From Drosophila persimilis (Eukaryota > Arthropoda > Insecta > Diptera > Drosophilidae), in contig NW_020825294.1 in assembly GCF_003286085.1 (NCBI RefSeq), positions 4,712,001 through 4,776,000 of the forward strand: a stretch of 64,000 nt of DNA, read 5' to 3'. The notes below the pieces were generated by a model, which was not told where the DNA came from, did not search any database, and worked only from the letters and a program-made list of their open reading frames with translations. Positions 38,890 to 51,300 of the stretch are shown in pieces. A program made the translations under genes and the position numbers. Position 1 is the stretch's first letter. Every line of letters begins with the position of its first letter.

Positions 38890-41101
38890 TCTGTCCGATG
38901 CGAGTTGTCGCTTTCGCAGCTCAGCAGAGAGTCGGGATCGGTTCGGGGACCTGTAGATGGGCCTGCAAATGCTCCTGGTTCTGATGGAGACTCTGATTCT
39001 GCTTCTGTTCCTGGCTCCGGTGCGAGGTCGGCTGCGGTTCGGGTATTGGTTTGGGTTTGGATTTGGATTTGGAGTTGGATGTGGATTGGGGATCGGCACG
39101 GACACTGTGGATTTTGCGCTGCACGCCAAGTTGACACCGTTGCGTGCCTCGCGACACTGATCTGGACTGTGTGTCCATCGTTTCTGGAAACACGACAAAA
39201 TAATCCGAGTATCAGCAAGTGTCGTTCTTAATCAAATATTATGTTCTCTGATTGCCTGTGTGCGTGGCCGTGTGTATATGGAGGGGGTGTATGTGGGGAG
39301 GCCGGTATGAGTGGAGAAATCTGTGTGGCTAAAGTGAAACTGTGTGCCGCTCCCGGGATTCATTAAGCGAGAATCCGAGCATCTGCCATGCCCTGCCATC
39401 CCAAGACAGAGCCACTTCTAAGCCGTGGAACAAGTCTCTCGCAGTGAGCGGCGCGTGACACAATTTCCACTTAATTGAATTGGAAGACGGGATCATTGTA
39501 TATAATGTACTCGTACTTCTATCATATACTCGTACCTAGTCCAAATCGCTGTTGCCCGGCCCGGCCCGGCCTGGCTCATCTTCGCTAATTGCTGGATAAA
39601 ATATGATTTCCTTTGACACTGAGCGTACTTTACGGATCAACGCGCCGCCGTTTCTACTACTGTTATTTCACTTATTGTTTCAGAGCGCCGTTGTCATTCG
39701 GATCTTTGAAACAACACTTCTTTATGGTAGGTTTCCCAATGGATTTCGAATACTATCATCTTAGTTCTTGTATTGTTTCGCAGCCTTTTATTGCCATTAA
39801 AATCCCTTTTTTGCAACTAAATTGATCAAATACTACCCAAATCGGTTGACCTCCCAATCCTCCGACAGGTAATTCTCTAGACTCGAATTGGGGCTTCTTT
39901 TCCTTGTACCTTACCTTTCCAATGCCTCCATTGGTCCTAGAGGTTTATTCGGGTCTTGCATCTTGATCTCCCGAAAGAAAAGAACATCTCTCTAAGTCTC
40001 TCACCAATTCTCTTCATGAATCTGTATCTGAAATCGATTTTCCATTTGATTTTTCCCACAGACGTCACAGGACGGCCATTTAAATTGATTGAAAATGCAA
40101 TTGCATGGATTGCATTGTCAATTGTTTTGTGGATACGAGTAGAATACAACGTTTAGCCGGCTGAAAATGCTCTTCTTTTTTTCTATTTGGGCTTAGGATG
40201 TATTCAGATTAACGATCTCCAAGTGCCACACAAATGGGTAATTTCCGTTGTACGCCCACTCGCAGACTCGGTTTCTACGGCGACTTTGTCGAATCCGCGC
40301 ATAGGAGAGGATGAGATACATGATGAGGCATGATACATACAAGCAATAGAAGCAAAAGTGCTCTTGCAATTACGGTTACGTCAGGTCGTCGCTTTGCTAA
40401 TACTATACTATACTTTCTTGGTGCCAAAGAATGTGATGTACGTACTACGTAGGAAATGCAAAGATCCACTATTCCTCTACATATACAAATGTGCTCCAGC
40501 CTGTGCCAAGGCAAAGATAGTCGTAGATACTGTAGTGGTAACGCTTATTCGCAATCAAAGATTAAGCCTGCCTGTGTTTGGTGTTTGGCGCCAAAAACTT
40601 CAAGCTGAAGTGCTGTAAAGCGGAAACGGAAACAATCGGACCCTTTCCCATAGTTCCCAGCTTGACAAGTAGGTGGCGACACCTGGTGGGGGCGCCACTG
40701 TACAACCAACGAAAGTATCGATATCATTTCCGTATTATTTTTGTCATCTCTAGTTATTAAATTTAGCCGCGAAGTTCAAATGTGTGGACCAACTTCGGTT
40801 TCTGTGGCATTTGTAGGCCAATCCGGGCGTGATATGGCTTTCTGTGATCGGAAAAATGTCCTTGATCCTTGGTTCAGTCCTTAGCCTGCAACTCCCCACT
40901 ATTTGTGGTCCAATCTGGCGTGCGATAAAATTCAAACAAATTGGTGTACTTCGGTTTTCCTTAGAAAATACGAAAAATATAAATTTTAGTTACACTTGCT
41001 CTTCAACGGTTTCCAAGTTGGCCAGGTCCGATGTGTTAAAGCCATTTTTAAAGAAAATGCAATAATATTTCCAGAAATTAGTATGTATTTGTTACATTAT
41101 T
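38890..41101. other. Region upstream of nrv2 isoform B
   Basis: Leader and promoter of isoform B should lie here. TATCGATA (DREF-type octamer) is at about 40,716. At 40,680-40,945 there are diverged pieces of the repeat that forms the inverted repeat at 43 kb (GGGGCGCCACTGT; TCGGAAAAATGTCCTTGATCC). No gene recognised. Confidence 0.45.
40811..40945. repeat. Diverged dispersed copy of the 43-kb repeat unit
   Basis: Two adjacent segments share the pattern GGCCAATC-GGGCGTG-ATATGGCTTTCTGTGATCGGAAAAA-GTCCTTGATCCTTGG with the subunits of the inverted repeat at 42.7-44.3 kb. A short GGGGCGCCACTGT match sits just upstream at about 40,688. Confidence 0.65.
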
Positions 41102-41107
41102 TTTATT
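41102..41107 (-). terminator. Poly(A) signal of the 113-aa membrane protein gene
   Basis: AATAAA on the minus strand 16 nt after the TGA. Another AT-rich stretch follows. Confidence 0.5.
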
Positions 41108-41123
41108 GAAACCACCAGCATCT

Positions 41124-41465
41124 TCATCCAATCGGATTCGGTGGGAGTCCCGGCCCTGAACCGCTCTCAGCAGGGCCGCCACCGATAACTCCTGGATTAA
41201 TAACTCCCCAAGTTGTAGTGGTACGTACGGTATTGGGATTACTACTACTACTACTGCTGTTTTCATTGGTACCGCTTTTATATTTGGCCACTCCGATTAT
41301 CATTACGAAGAGTATGATAACGAAAATGACTACTAGCACGACCATCAGAGCGATGATCGTATACCAATGCGATTTTGGCATATGATTCGATTCATAATAG
41401 TCAGGCATAATGCATTTGCTTGAGTAGCCGCTGTAGAATATACAGTTGATTTCTTCATCATTCAT
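41124..41465 (-). CDS. Unrecognised single-pass membrane protein, 113 aa
   Basis: A single open frame from ATG 41465 to TGA 41126-41124. AATAAA on the same strand follows at 41107-41102, so it looks like a complete small gene. The N-terminus (about 33 residues) is acidic with cysteines at about 8 and 18. One strong hydrophobic helix lies at about residues 34-60 (HWYTIIALMVVLVVIFVIIL and following), then AKYK as a positive-inside cue. The C-terminal tail is Ser-, Gly- and Pro-rich. There is no signal peptide; an N-out, C-in topology is likely. No intron is evident. I recognise no family. It lies between nrv2 and nolo, on the same strand. Confidence 0.6.
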   Translation of the reverse strand: MNDEEINCIFYSGYSSKCIMPDYYESNHMPKSHWYTIIALMVVLVVIFVIILFVMIIGVAKYKSGTNENSSSSSSNPNTVRTTTTWGVINPGVIGGGPAESGSGPGLPPNPIG

Positions 41466-41929
41466 TTATTTTCCTTGCAACTTACCACTAATTTGTCAGA
41501 AGTCAAAAAAATAAAGAAGTAAAACAGAAACAGAAAATGTCTAATTTTGAAATTTCTTAGGGGATATCTAAAGAATAGATAACTTGGATTGATACAGATA
41601 TATTCGTCCAAACTGACTATAGATCTACCATGATCTAGGAAGCCATTGCTATTGTGTCATTTATGCTACTTGTCTAATGTTTCATTCTTGCTGTTTCTAT
41701 ACAGTGTTGGACCCATTGATACTATCGACAAAATTAATACTAATTTGATTTTATTTTTATTTGTGCATTCTTTTTTAGATATATGTACTTGTATGTGTGT
41801 CACACTGGATTCCAAATCGGCGCAGTCCTGGTACTCATCCATTGCCTCCTTCAATGCCATGCCTTCTAGGCGTACGTTCGTAAGAACCTCAAAATGATAT
41901 TAGAATTGTTTAATTTTCAAGGATATTTT

Positions 41930-42565
41930 TTCCAGGATATCACTATTGGGAAGCCGATCTGCAGTGGCCCACACGGACCGGGGTAACTGTACATCGAGGT
42001 GGCACAGCGACAAAAGGGACAAGTCGCCGCTCCTTCCCTTCTCAGCCATTCAGCCGTAGGGTGTTTACACGCGGTATGTGCCCAAGCCGCATCTACCCAA
42101 TGATGTGGACGTGGACTGTCATCAGCAGCAGTATCAGAACCTCAATCTCAACGAGGAACTCTTGAGGTCAGGCCTCACCGACGAACTCCTGCAGCCCACC
42201 GCGGAGAAGCAACCACAACGTGATTTCGGATTTCGCCTTTCCACACAAGTTTCCCATAATCTACATTAATGACAACCACTGGGACATCAATTAGCCGGCG
42301 GCCTGAATCGATCTGTACATTGGTAGGAGGAGACCACTCTCTGCTGCTGACCAAGGGGTACTACAATAAACGAGAGCCTGCAGAACTACCAGTGGCTACC
42401 AATGGCTTCCGTCTCTGCGTACAATACAGTCACGGACCTCTGGATGCTCCTGCCCCTGGGATGCCGATGACTGTACCGATGAGGTGCCGAGGCTGCTGTT
42501 CATATTGCTGGCCGAGGAACGCTCGTAGGGCGAGCAGTGATTTCATTGAAATTAACTATTACACA
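41930..42565 (+). pseudogene. Decayed coding-like remnant of unknown origin
   Basis: GC content and codon texture look protein-coding compared with the flanks, but the frame is broken. One frame reads RYVPKPHLPNDVDVDCHQQQ, then NLNEELLRSGLTDELLQP, and meets an upstream in-frame TAG. A second frame further on reads NESLQNYQWLPMASVSAYN with a stop soon after, and a third ends LLFILLAEERS. No intron-like boundaries explain the switches. It may be a processed pseudogene or a piece of a mobile element; I cannot name the parent. Confidence 0.35.
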
Positions 42566-42734
42566 TAGCGATAGACTTAAAATGATCTTGTTATTATGTT
42601 TAAGGATATACATTGTACGTTGTTATATCTAGAAACGTAGTTTCTAAGTTACTATAAAACAAGACTATTAAAAAATCACCCATACAAAAGAGAGCGGAAA
42701 TTATTCCGATTATAAAAAGGGGAGGCACGCCTAA

Positions 42735-42970
42735 TATTTTTGATCCTTGATATCCTTGGTCCTTGCGAAGGGCTCCATAAAATCAAGGATACTTTCCCGA
42801 TCACAGAGAGCCAGTACGCGTAGATTGGCCAACAAATAGCCGACAAAACTAAATCTGTAATTTGGAGTCCTTATCCAAGGACCAAGGATATTTCTCCGAT
42901 CACTGGAAGCCATGGCAAGTCCCAATCGGCTCACAAATAACGCAGAAAATAAGAAATATATGGCTGATAA
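42735..42970. repeat. Extra tandem units outside the left arm
   Basis: Two further copies of the subunit (ccgatcacagagagcc near 42,799; ccgatcactggaagcc near 42,896) precede the left arm and have no partner on the right. They show the subunit is itself tandemly repeated. Confidence 0.7.
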
Positions 42971-43578
42971 AAATGTCCTTGATCCTTGGTCCTTGATAAC
43001 GACTTCGTCAGATCAAGGATTTTCTTCCGATTATAGGAAGCCATCGCACGCATAGATAGGCCCAAAAATAGCCGAGAAAACAAAATATGTAACTCGGAGT
43101 CCTTATCCAAGGATCAAGGATATTTTTCCGATCACAGAAAGCCATAGCACGTCCTAATCGGCCCACATATAACGTGGAAAACAAGAAATATGCGACTGAT
43201 GAAAATATCCTTGATCCTTGGTCCTTAATAAGGACTCCATAAAATCAAGGATTTTCTTACGATCACAGAAAGTCATAGCACGTCCTAATTGGCCCACAAA
43301 TAACGTAAAAAACAAGATATATGTTAATGGAGGAGTTATCCTTAATCCTTGGTCCTTCTAAAGGATTCCCTCAGATCAGGAAAAATTTTCCGATTACAGG
43401 AAGCCGTCGCACGCCCAGATCGGCCCACAAACAACGGAGAAAAGAAGAAAAGAAAATTGCCTTGTATTTTGTTGTAGTTCAAAAAACTGTCGGTAGGGGC
43501 GCCACTGTGCAGTAAAAAAAAACCAGCGACCTTCTGCTGATTTATGTTCGCCTGGTATCCCAGAAAATTTTCAGTCGT
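42971..43578 (+). repeat. Left arm of the 43-kb inverted repeat
   Basis: Pairs with 43,653-44,258 in reverse orientation. It contains four subunits marked by ccgat-ta/ca-ggaagcc at about 43,037, 43,127, 43,259 and 43,391 (spacing roughly 90-130 bp). The innermost ~140 bp is unique: GTCGGTAGGGGCGCCACTG, CCAGCGACCTTCTG, CGCCTGGTATCCCA. The inner part matches its partner almost perfectly, with differences limited to an A-run of 9 against 7 and a few substitutions. Confidence 0.92.
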
Positions 43579-43652
43579 TTTACCATTTGCAAATTGAGTT
43601 GGTGCCAAAATGTGTTGCATACTTTTGGGGGCACATTTTTGCGACCGCTCAA
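43579..43652. other. Spacer (loop) of the inverted repeat
   Basis: About 74 bp of unpaired sequence between the arms. An RNA copy of either strand would form a hairpin with this as its loop. Confidence 0.85.
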
Positions 43653-44258
43653 TCGACTGAAATTTTTTGGGATACCAGGCGAACATAAATGAGCAGAAGG
43701 TCGCTGGTTTTTTTACTGCACAGTGGCGCCCCTACCGACAGTTTTTTGAACTACAACAAAATACAAGGCAATTTTCTTTTCTTCTTTTCTCCGTTGTTTG
43801 TGGGCCGATCTGGGCGTGCGACGGCTTCCTGTAATCGGAAAATTTTTCCTGATCTGATGGAATCCTTTAGAAGGACCAAGGATTAAGGATAACTCCTCCA
43901 GTCCCATATATCTGGTTTTTTACGTTATTTGTGGGCCAATTAGGACGTGCTTTGACTTTATGTGATCGGAAGAAAATCCTTGATTTGATGAAGTCCTTAT
44001 CAAGGACCAAGGATCAAGGATATTTTCATCAGTCGCATATTTCTTGTTTTCCACATTATATGTGGGGCGATTATGACGTGCTAAGGCTTTCTGTGATCGG
44101 AAAAATATTCTTGATCCTTGGATAAGGACTCCGAGTTACATATTTCGTTTTCTCGGCTATTTTTGGGCCTATCTATGCGTGCGATGGCTTCCTATAATCG
44201 GAAGAAAATCCTTGATCTGACGAAGTCCTTATCAAGGACCAAGGATCAAGGATATTTT
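43653..44258 (-). repeat. Right arm of the 43-kb inverted repeat
   Basis: Reverse complement of the left arm. Mirrored subunits are marked at about 43,822, 43,955, 44,087 and 44,186. Conceptual 58- and 64-residue frames are almost identical between the arms, which shows the similarity but does not indicate a gene. Divergence rises toward the outer ends. Confidence 0.92.
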
Positions 44259-46028
44259 CCCCAATAATACAATTTAGCGACCACTAATAATAATAACAGT
44301 GCATTTCTGCCACAAGTTTTTCAATATTTAATATTTATTTCCGGTTTTGTTTTAATTTCTTACAATAATTAGCAGTTGCTTTCGCTGTATTTGCTTACGT
44401 CGATCATAATACATTATCCATATCCTTGCTGTATGATAGTATTGGTGTCTGTGTGTGTGTGCGGGTGTTGGGGTCTGTTTGGGTCTGTCTGTGTTCAACA
44501 TTGGTTAGGGTTCGGTTCTCCTTGACTTTATGTCTGTTTCCGTTAATTATCGTATCTATAATTTTTACTTAACAGCTTAAATATAAATATGTATGTACGC
44601 GTTCAACATTTACTGGATCTGATCTGCCGTCATGTTTCTGTTTCGGCTGTTAATTGTATGTTAGCTATTAACTATAGTTAGCAGCTAACATGCTGCCTGA
44701 TTTATGTTACTCATGTAAATTTATGTTAGGGTTTATAAAACAATTTGCTCATAAAAAACTAATTACAAATACGCACACATATTTAGTTCTCATATAGTTA
44801 TTTTTTTCGTTTGTTTAAATTACATACAAGGTAAGCCTTCAAATGAATTGCCGAAATCGATTATTTACAATATTCATAGGGGCATAGGCGAATTGATAAT
44901 TGATAAATGCAGAATCAGAATCAGAAAACAAGGGAAATTCAGTGAAGAAAATTGACAATGGCATAGTCAAGGTGCAGCTCGATAAGGAGATGCCTCTATA
45001 GTAAATATCTCTCATTTGCTATAATATTTACATATACATATTTGTAGTTAATATTCGATTTTGGTTCACATTAGGTAACAGTGCGGATTTCGTTTTGTTT
45101 TCTTTGTCATGCTTCATTTAGTGATTAGTGATTTTAGCTGATTAGTGTGGAGATATTCGCTAAACATTTTGACTACATCTTGGATTTGAATCAGCAATTA
45201 GTCGAGTCATACATCAACCTTTACATTCATTATTTGCTAAGTTGATTTATTCTAGACATTCCTTTTCCTTAACTTGGATATTATTCCATAATCCATATAC
45301 CATATTCCATACTATTTATGTATTTTTTAGCATAGTGAAAATGTAACCTAATCCTCATAGTTTGCCGCTTTCTGCTGCTGCTGCTGCATTTTATAGTATT
45401 TTTCCGTGTCATTAATTTATAATGGTTTTAATTGCTTAAAGCAAAGCTGCTGCTGCCATCGACTGACTCCTGTTCACCCTGGCGAATCGAGGCCCAAACA
45501 AAAGGGTTTCGCTCCCTCTTGTTTGGCAAATCATTTGCCCGAGTGAAACGAGTCCTGGGGCAGATCTAACAATATTTATCCTTACTTTACTCGTAATTGC
45601 AAATATTTGCTCATGCTTACATGTTACGTTTTTGTTAGGTTTTTGGGGGGAATTTCAATAAATTATTCTCTTCTCTTGCTGTGGTTTATGGCTGTGTAAC
45701 AAATTTCGAATCGAACGAATTGCTATTTTCTAATGGCCTCATTTCAATACAATATTCAACTGGAATCGGTGCCGGTGTCAGTGTCAGTGTTCGTGTCAGA
45801 GTGTCGGGAGTGTCGGGAGTGTCAGGAGTGTCAGAAGTGTGCGGGAGTGTCAGGAGTGTTGCAGGTAGTACATACATATGGATAAGTTTAACTTGAATTT
45901 CTTGCTATAGTTCTTTAGATGTACTTAGGGGGGTACTTAGAGTAATTGCTTGCAGAATTGCAGAATTCGTAGAGTTGTCGTTGCCGTTGCTGTTGCTGTT
46001 GCCGATGCCTATGCCGTCTCGCCAGAAG
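44259..46028 (-). other. nolo 3' UTR / downstream region
   Basis: AT-rich non-coding sequence below the nolo stop. Minus-strand AATAAA occurs at 45,251-45,246 and 44,339-44,334. The latter ends about 75 bp from the inverted repeat. A 9-bp minisatellite lies at 45,779-45,862. Confidence 0.5.
45779..45862. repeat. 9-bp minisatellite (GTGTCRGGA)
   Basis: About nine degenerate copies of GTGTCGGGA/GTGTCAGGA in the likely nolo 3' UTR. Confidence 0.75.
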
Positions 46029-48271
46029 CTAATGGAATATATATTGGTTGGGCTGCTGCTGGCAGGAGCTGCAGCACTTCTCCTTGTAGCGATGCAGCCG
46101 ACACAGGCCCATGGAGCGGGCGTTGCGGCAATAGCGCGACGAGTCCCGGCAATGCAGGGCCGCCGAAGGGTATACTGCGCCATCAGAAAGAAAGAAAATC
46201 AAAATTGTTAATCAAAGGCCATATATGGTATATGGTAGAATATTGTGTGTCCACGATCAATACTTACACTTCACCTGGCAGGCAGGACTCTTACAGACCT
46301 TCATGACCGCCGGACGAGGCTGGTGCTTGCACACGTTGCCCGCGGGCCTTCGACTCCCGTACCAGACGCACTGCAGTATGCGGTACTTGATGCCTTGCCG
46401 ACCGCACGGCGCATTGCACTAGGGAGATGGACGGGGCAGGAGGAGTGCGGATTAATAATGGATACCTTTAATAAGCCAGCCAGGACTAAGGGACTCACCT
46501 CGGACCAGGGCTCCACGCGCCACACACCCTTGCATCGCTCGTTGTAGCACTCCTGTCGTGGCAGCGGCTTCTCGTATTCATCGCAGGCAGTGCCCACGGT
46601 GCCGTTCTCGTACCGACAGCCCACCTCGCGGCGCTGCACGGCCGTATTCCGTCCGTGGCACCTCGACTGCTGGCAGAGCGTCCACTCGCCCTTGGTCCAG
46701 TGCGGACAGGCCTCGTTGCCGCAGCTCTGGAACGTGTCGGGCATCTCCAGGCCGTGGGCGGTGCACTCTGAATTATCCACGACATCGTTTCCGTTGTCGT
46801 CGGTGGTGCTGGTGCTAGTGCTGCCACTGGCCTTTGCTTTTGCCTCTCTCTGGCAGCTCAACGTGCGTCGCTTTGGGAATGGAATGGAATGGGATGGAGA
46901 GAGAGAAGAATAAATTTCCACATAAAATAAGGAGCAGCAGGAGGAAACCTTTGACTGTTAAAATATTTAATCTTGTGCTTGATTTTATGAGGCTACTGGA
47001 GCTGAGGCAGAAACGAGAGCCTGGAGCCAGGAGTCCTGTGCACTTGCCTAATTATTGCATAAATGTCGTCGGGTTCTTTCCCTTTTACGACACTCTGTTT
47101 GCACAACAGAACCATTCAGAACTGAGAAGGCAGCTACTGAGAGCGCATATTCATTAATGATTAGACTTAAAAACGGATTTAGTTGAGGGACTGAAGGGGA
47201 TTTATGTTCTACAAGACCTTAAGCCCACAGCCATTTCCGTTTCCTAAAATTCTTTGGGTCCTCCTCTGTCTCATCCGAGCATGTCGGCCAATGGAGCTTC
47301 GCTCTTGCGCCCATTAATCTGGCTACCAGGAACAGGACTCTCTTCACTCACCTGCAAACCGCTGCCAGCTGCTCCACATTCCTGGGAGCACTTGGACCAG
47401 TCACCCACTTGCCATTTGTAGACGTAGCCGCCGCTCTCGAGACTCGGCACTGGCGTTGTGGTGCCGCCGCCTGTCGCAGCAGCAGTTTCCCATCGACCAT
47501 GTGGCATGTGCGGCGGTACATCCTCGGCCTCCCCGGCCTTTGTGTCCCTGTCCCCCTCCGACCCGCTGGTGCGAATGGGCCCCGCCTCGGTGTGCAGCAG
47601 CTCTTTGGTCATCACACGCACCGGCTCGTCCTGCTCGAAGTGCAGGGGCTCCAAATCGACGCCATACTTGAGCGCCTCGCCATGCAGCAAATGCTGGCCA
47701 CGTGAGTCCTTGAAGCGCTGCAGCGGCCACAAGAGCTGTGGGTGTAGAACGGGGTATTGGTGGATGAGAAATGTTGGCTTAAATAGTGCAAAAATTCCAT
47801 CTCCATCTCCAAAGCCAGAGCCAGAGCCAGAGCTAGTCGCCGTCGTAGTCGTTGTTTTTCCTGTTCGATATGCCAAGGTACATTCTGCAGTGCTGCTTCA
47901 ACGGCCATCGCATTTCCGTTTCCGCTTTCATAACGACCATCGATCTCTTGTCGTGAATGTGTTCGGGGGTAGGAGTAGCCCTGTGCGGCAGCCCGTAGGC
48001 ATTCGTGTTCGTATTTGTAGGTGGGATGTTTCATGCATGCAGCACACTTGAATTACCCCCATCAATTGCTTCACGTTGACTGACTACGAACTGCGAAATC
48101 CGATTAGCCATTGACCCACCGACCGACCCTCTGAAAGGGGATGCGATACCATCCGCAGTAACAGCCGCCCGCCCGCTCACCCTCTCACCCGACATCTGGC
48201 CTCCTAATTTCCCCCGTTTCTGAAAACTGCCTGGCAAAAATTTGAATACCAAATGCTACACTGGGTTATTC

Positions 48272-48308
<37 letters not shown>

Positions 48309-51300
48309 ATTTGGGAGGTGGACTTTTGACTCCTCCACGGATTAGTGTGGGAATGGCACAACAACATAGAGATGGTAACGTGATTTGTGGCTAAAGTGCT
48401 CGCATGTACGAGTATTCGTATTGTAAAGAGTACTTGGGAAGGGAAGGTACTTATGTACCATATAACTAGCGTTGAACGAATCAGGAGTTTCAGCTAAATC
48501 GAAGCTGTCTTTCCCATCACATTTCTGCCCTTAGCATACCCTATAGATGGAACATTTTAGGATCTTATGCTAGGATTAGAATTCCCTCTACCACTAATTC
48601 CCTTCGTCTTCTTTAAATAGCTATAAAAACATTCCCTTTCCGTACGGATAATAAATATTTGCAGGGCACAAGTATCGCGCGTAATGCAGCACAGCCCCAC
48701 GGTCGTTTCTAGGCATTTCTTTCTAGAATTGGTGTCCCTTGGATCATTCGATGGTGTAGTCATTGCATATATACCTCCTATATCCCTTTCACACAGCTTT
48801 CGGCAGTGTCCTAATCAGGCTCCTATATTTTCCACTCCTTATCCGAATATCGTAAATCCCTGAATTCCATTTACTATATGTATCGTAGAACCGAACCTCC
48901 AGCACCGAAAATTGACCTCTGATCTGTTGTGTTCCAGCCCAAACCTCCCATGGACACCCCTGTGAACTTATTGTCAAACACCATAGTCTTTCCAGCGTCA
49001 ACGTCATGGCTCTGGTCTCGTTTTCATTTACAGCCGCCCCCCAGAGGTGGCAGTGGAATGGCGGGGCGTGTTCGGGTGGGCGCTGGGCGCTGGGCCGTGT
49101 TGCATCGAGTCGGTGGGAGGCGCACACAAAGATGATTTCCCAAGTGGCACTTGAAACCGACAAATGCGCTTGCATAGTTCTCGTTTGCTCGATGCTCTGT
49201 TGCTGTTGCTGCCAGCCACTGCTGCGCTTTTATGTGCATGGGGTTGTGGCAGGCTCTATCTGCCACATCCTTCCTTCCCTCTTGCCTCATTTGTTGGCCA
49301 ACAACGGCGAAGAGCGACAATGACAATGACGCCTCCACAGACGACCGCCCCCTCCCCCCCTTCCCCATGCATTGCCTTTTATTGTTGTCACCGCAATCGG
49401 AATCGTTCTTTGTTGCCTCCGCCTCTGTTGCTGCTGCAGTTTCTACTGGGCTTCTTGTCAATATTGCGGCACTCTGACCCCCCCCCCTGAACCCCCTCCC
49501 CTGGGTCGTGGCATGGGGCAGAGCTGGAATTTTCGGGGGGCCCTGTTTGCCGTTGCTCTTACGACAACTGCCATGCGTTCTGTTACGTTCTGTTCCGCCT
49601 GTGCAACTCTAATTAGTTCAAAGTTCCTGCCCTGCTTTTTGGCCAATTTCTGTACAGAACTGGGGGGGAGGGGAGCAGGGAGCTCGAAGCAGGGACTGTG
49701 GTTGAAAACAGTTGCCAGATTATTGTTTCAAAATTTAATGGCTATTTTCCAGGGATAGACCGGCAGTTTGGGCCTCAACCTCAAAAGTAAGAGACTGAGA
49801 TTGGAGCCAGAAGAGGCCCACCCAAATGTGGGTCATTCGTGGCTCTTTCTTTGCCCCAAAAGAATCAGAAAAGTAAAACATTAAATTTGAATACGAATAT
49901 GCCTGGACAAACAGATTAGTCCTAGGAAATATTCCCCTATTTGATGGCATATCAAATATTACGAGTATGCAGACACATTTTATACATTGCCCACCCCCGC
50001 ATCGCCCCGCCCCAAATGAAATGCCAGGATCTACTACTTTGACTGTTAATTATGTGCTAAAGTTTCTACGACTACTCCTACTCCCCCATACTGATGAAAT
50101 ATGATGATGCATTCAATACGACGGCGAATACGGGACTCATTAGCAACTGTAGCCCTTATATGGGGCATGGCGGAGAGCAGGCGACTCGACTCGACTCGAC
50201 ACAAAGCTAACATTGGGTCCACGCACATCGTTAAATTCTCACGCCTGACAGAGACACAAACCCCAACCCCAAGCCCAACCCCAACCCCAAGCCGAACCGA
50301 AACCCAACAGAAACTGAAGTGAACGAAACCACAAACTCGAACAGAAAGCAGAAATATACAGAAATTTACAGAAATATACAGAAATGTGTGTCATTTCGTT
50401 TAATTTAAGTTTAAATGTAACGCGAAAATAAATAAAAATAATGCAAAATCAAGAGAGACAGAGAGACGGGGAGGGAGAGGCTGGCAGGCAGCAAAAGGGA
50501 AACAAATGCAGCACAAAATTGCAGCATTCAGCAAATTGGATCGAGTTTAAGTGGAGCGCAGCTAAAAATACACGGCTCCGAGGCAGTGGCAGCCGGGATC
50601 CGGGATCCGTGCATCCGTGCATCCTACATCCTGCCAGTCCTCCATCCATCCTGCCCGCCTGCCCGCTTGCCCGCCTGCCTGCCATTAATAAATAGTTGCA
50701 ATCAAAATTAAAAGCCAGCAAAATGCGCAAACATTTTGCTTGTTTTAAATCATTTTCCCCCGCGCGCGCTTGACATGACGAATATGTGTGGCTTCCACAT
50801 CCAGGCAGCATCCTTTTGCATCCTCCAGCCGCCATCCCGTTTGTGGGAATTTATTAACGCGCTCTGGCGCCCCAGCCAAAGCCCCCAACCAATTTGATGT
50901 TTGAGCCAAAAAGAAGGGCCAGCAAAAGCGTAATATAATTAATAGGCCAAATGCTGGGGCCATCAATTATGGACAGCTCGAAAGACGGCCACTGGGCCTG
51001 GCTTCCTGCAGTTACTTAGCTAATTAGGAATGCCCCCAGTTCCCCAGAACCCAAGCCCTTGGTTTCGGCCTGTTCAATAATGATGACGATGATGAAAATG
51101 CATTAGCCTGCCGTGGCAATAATTTGTATTCCGCAAGCTAATCAATGGAATGATTCAGATGCCAGGTAGCCATGGAAATGCCTGGGAAATGCCATGGAGC
51201 TCCTGCTCCTCGTCTCCTCATTAGCAGGATCTCGAAAGACCGGAGGCAACAATGCAATTAAAAACGGAATTGCCAGGATTTGCATTTATACTCGGTTCTC

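Noticed and set aside
43342..43907. Open frames of 58-114 residues, mirrored on both strands around 43.6 kb
   Set aside because: They are the same sequence read from the two arms of the inverted repeat; no domain or codon bias supports a protein.
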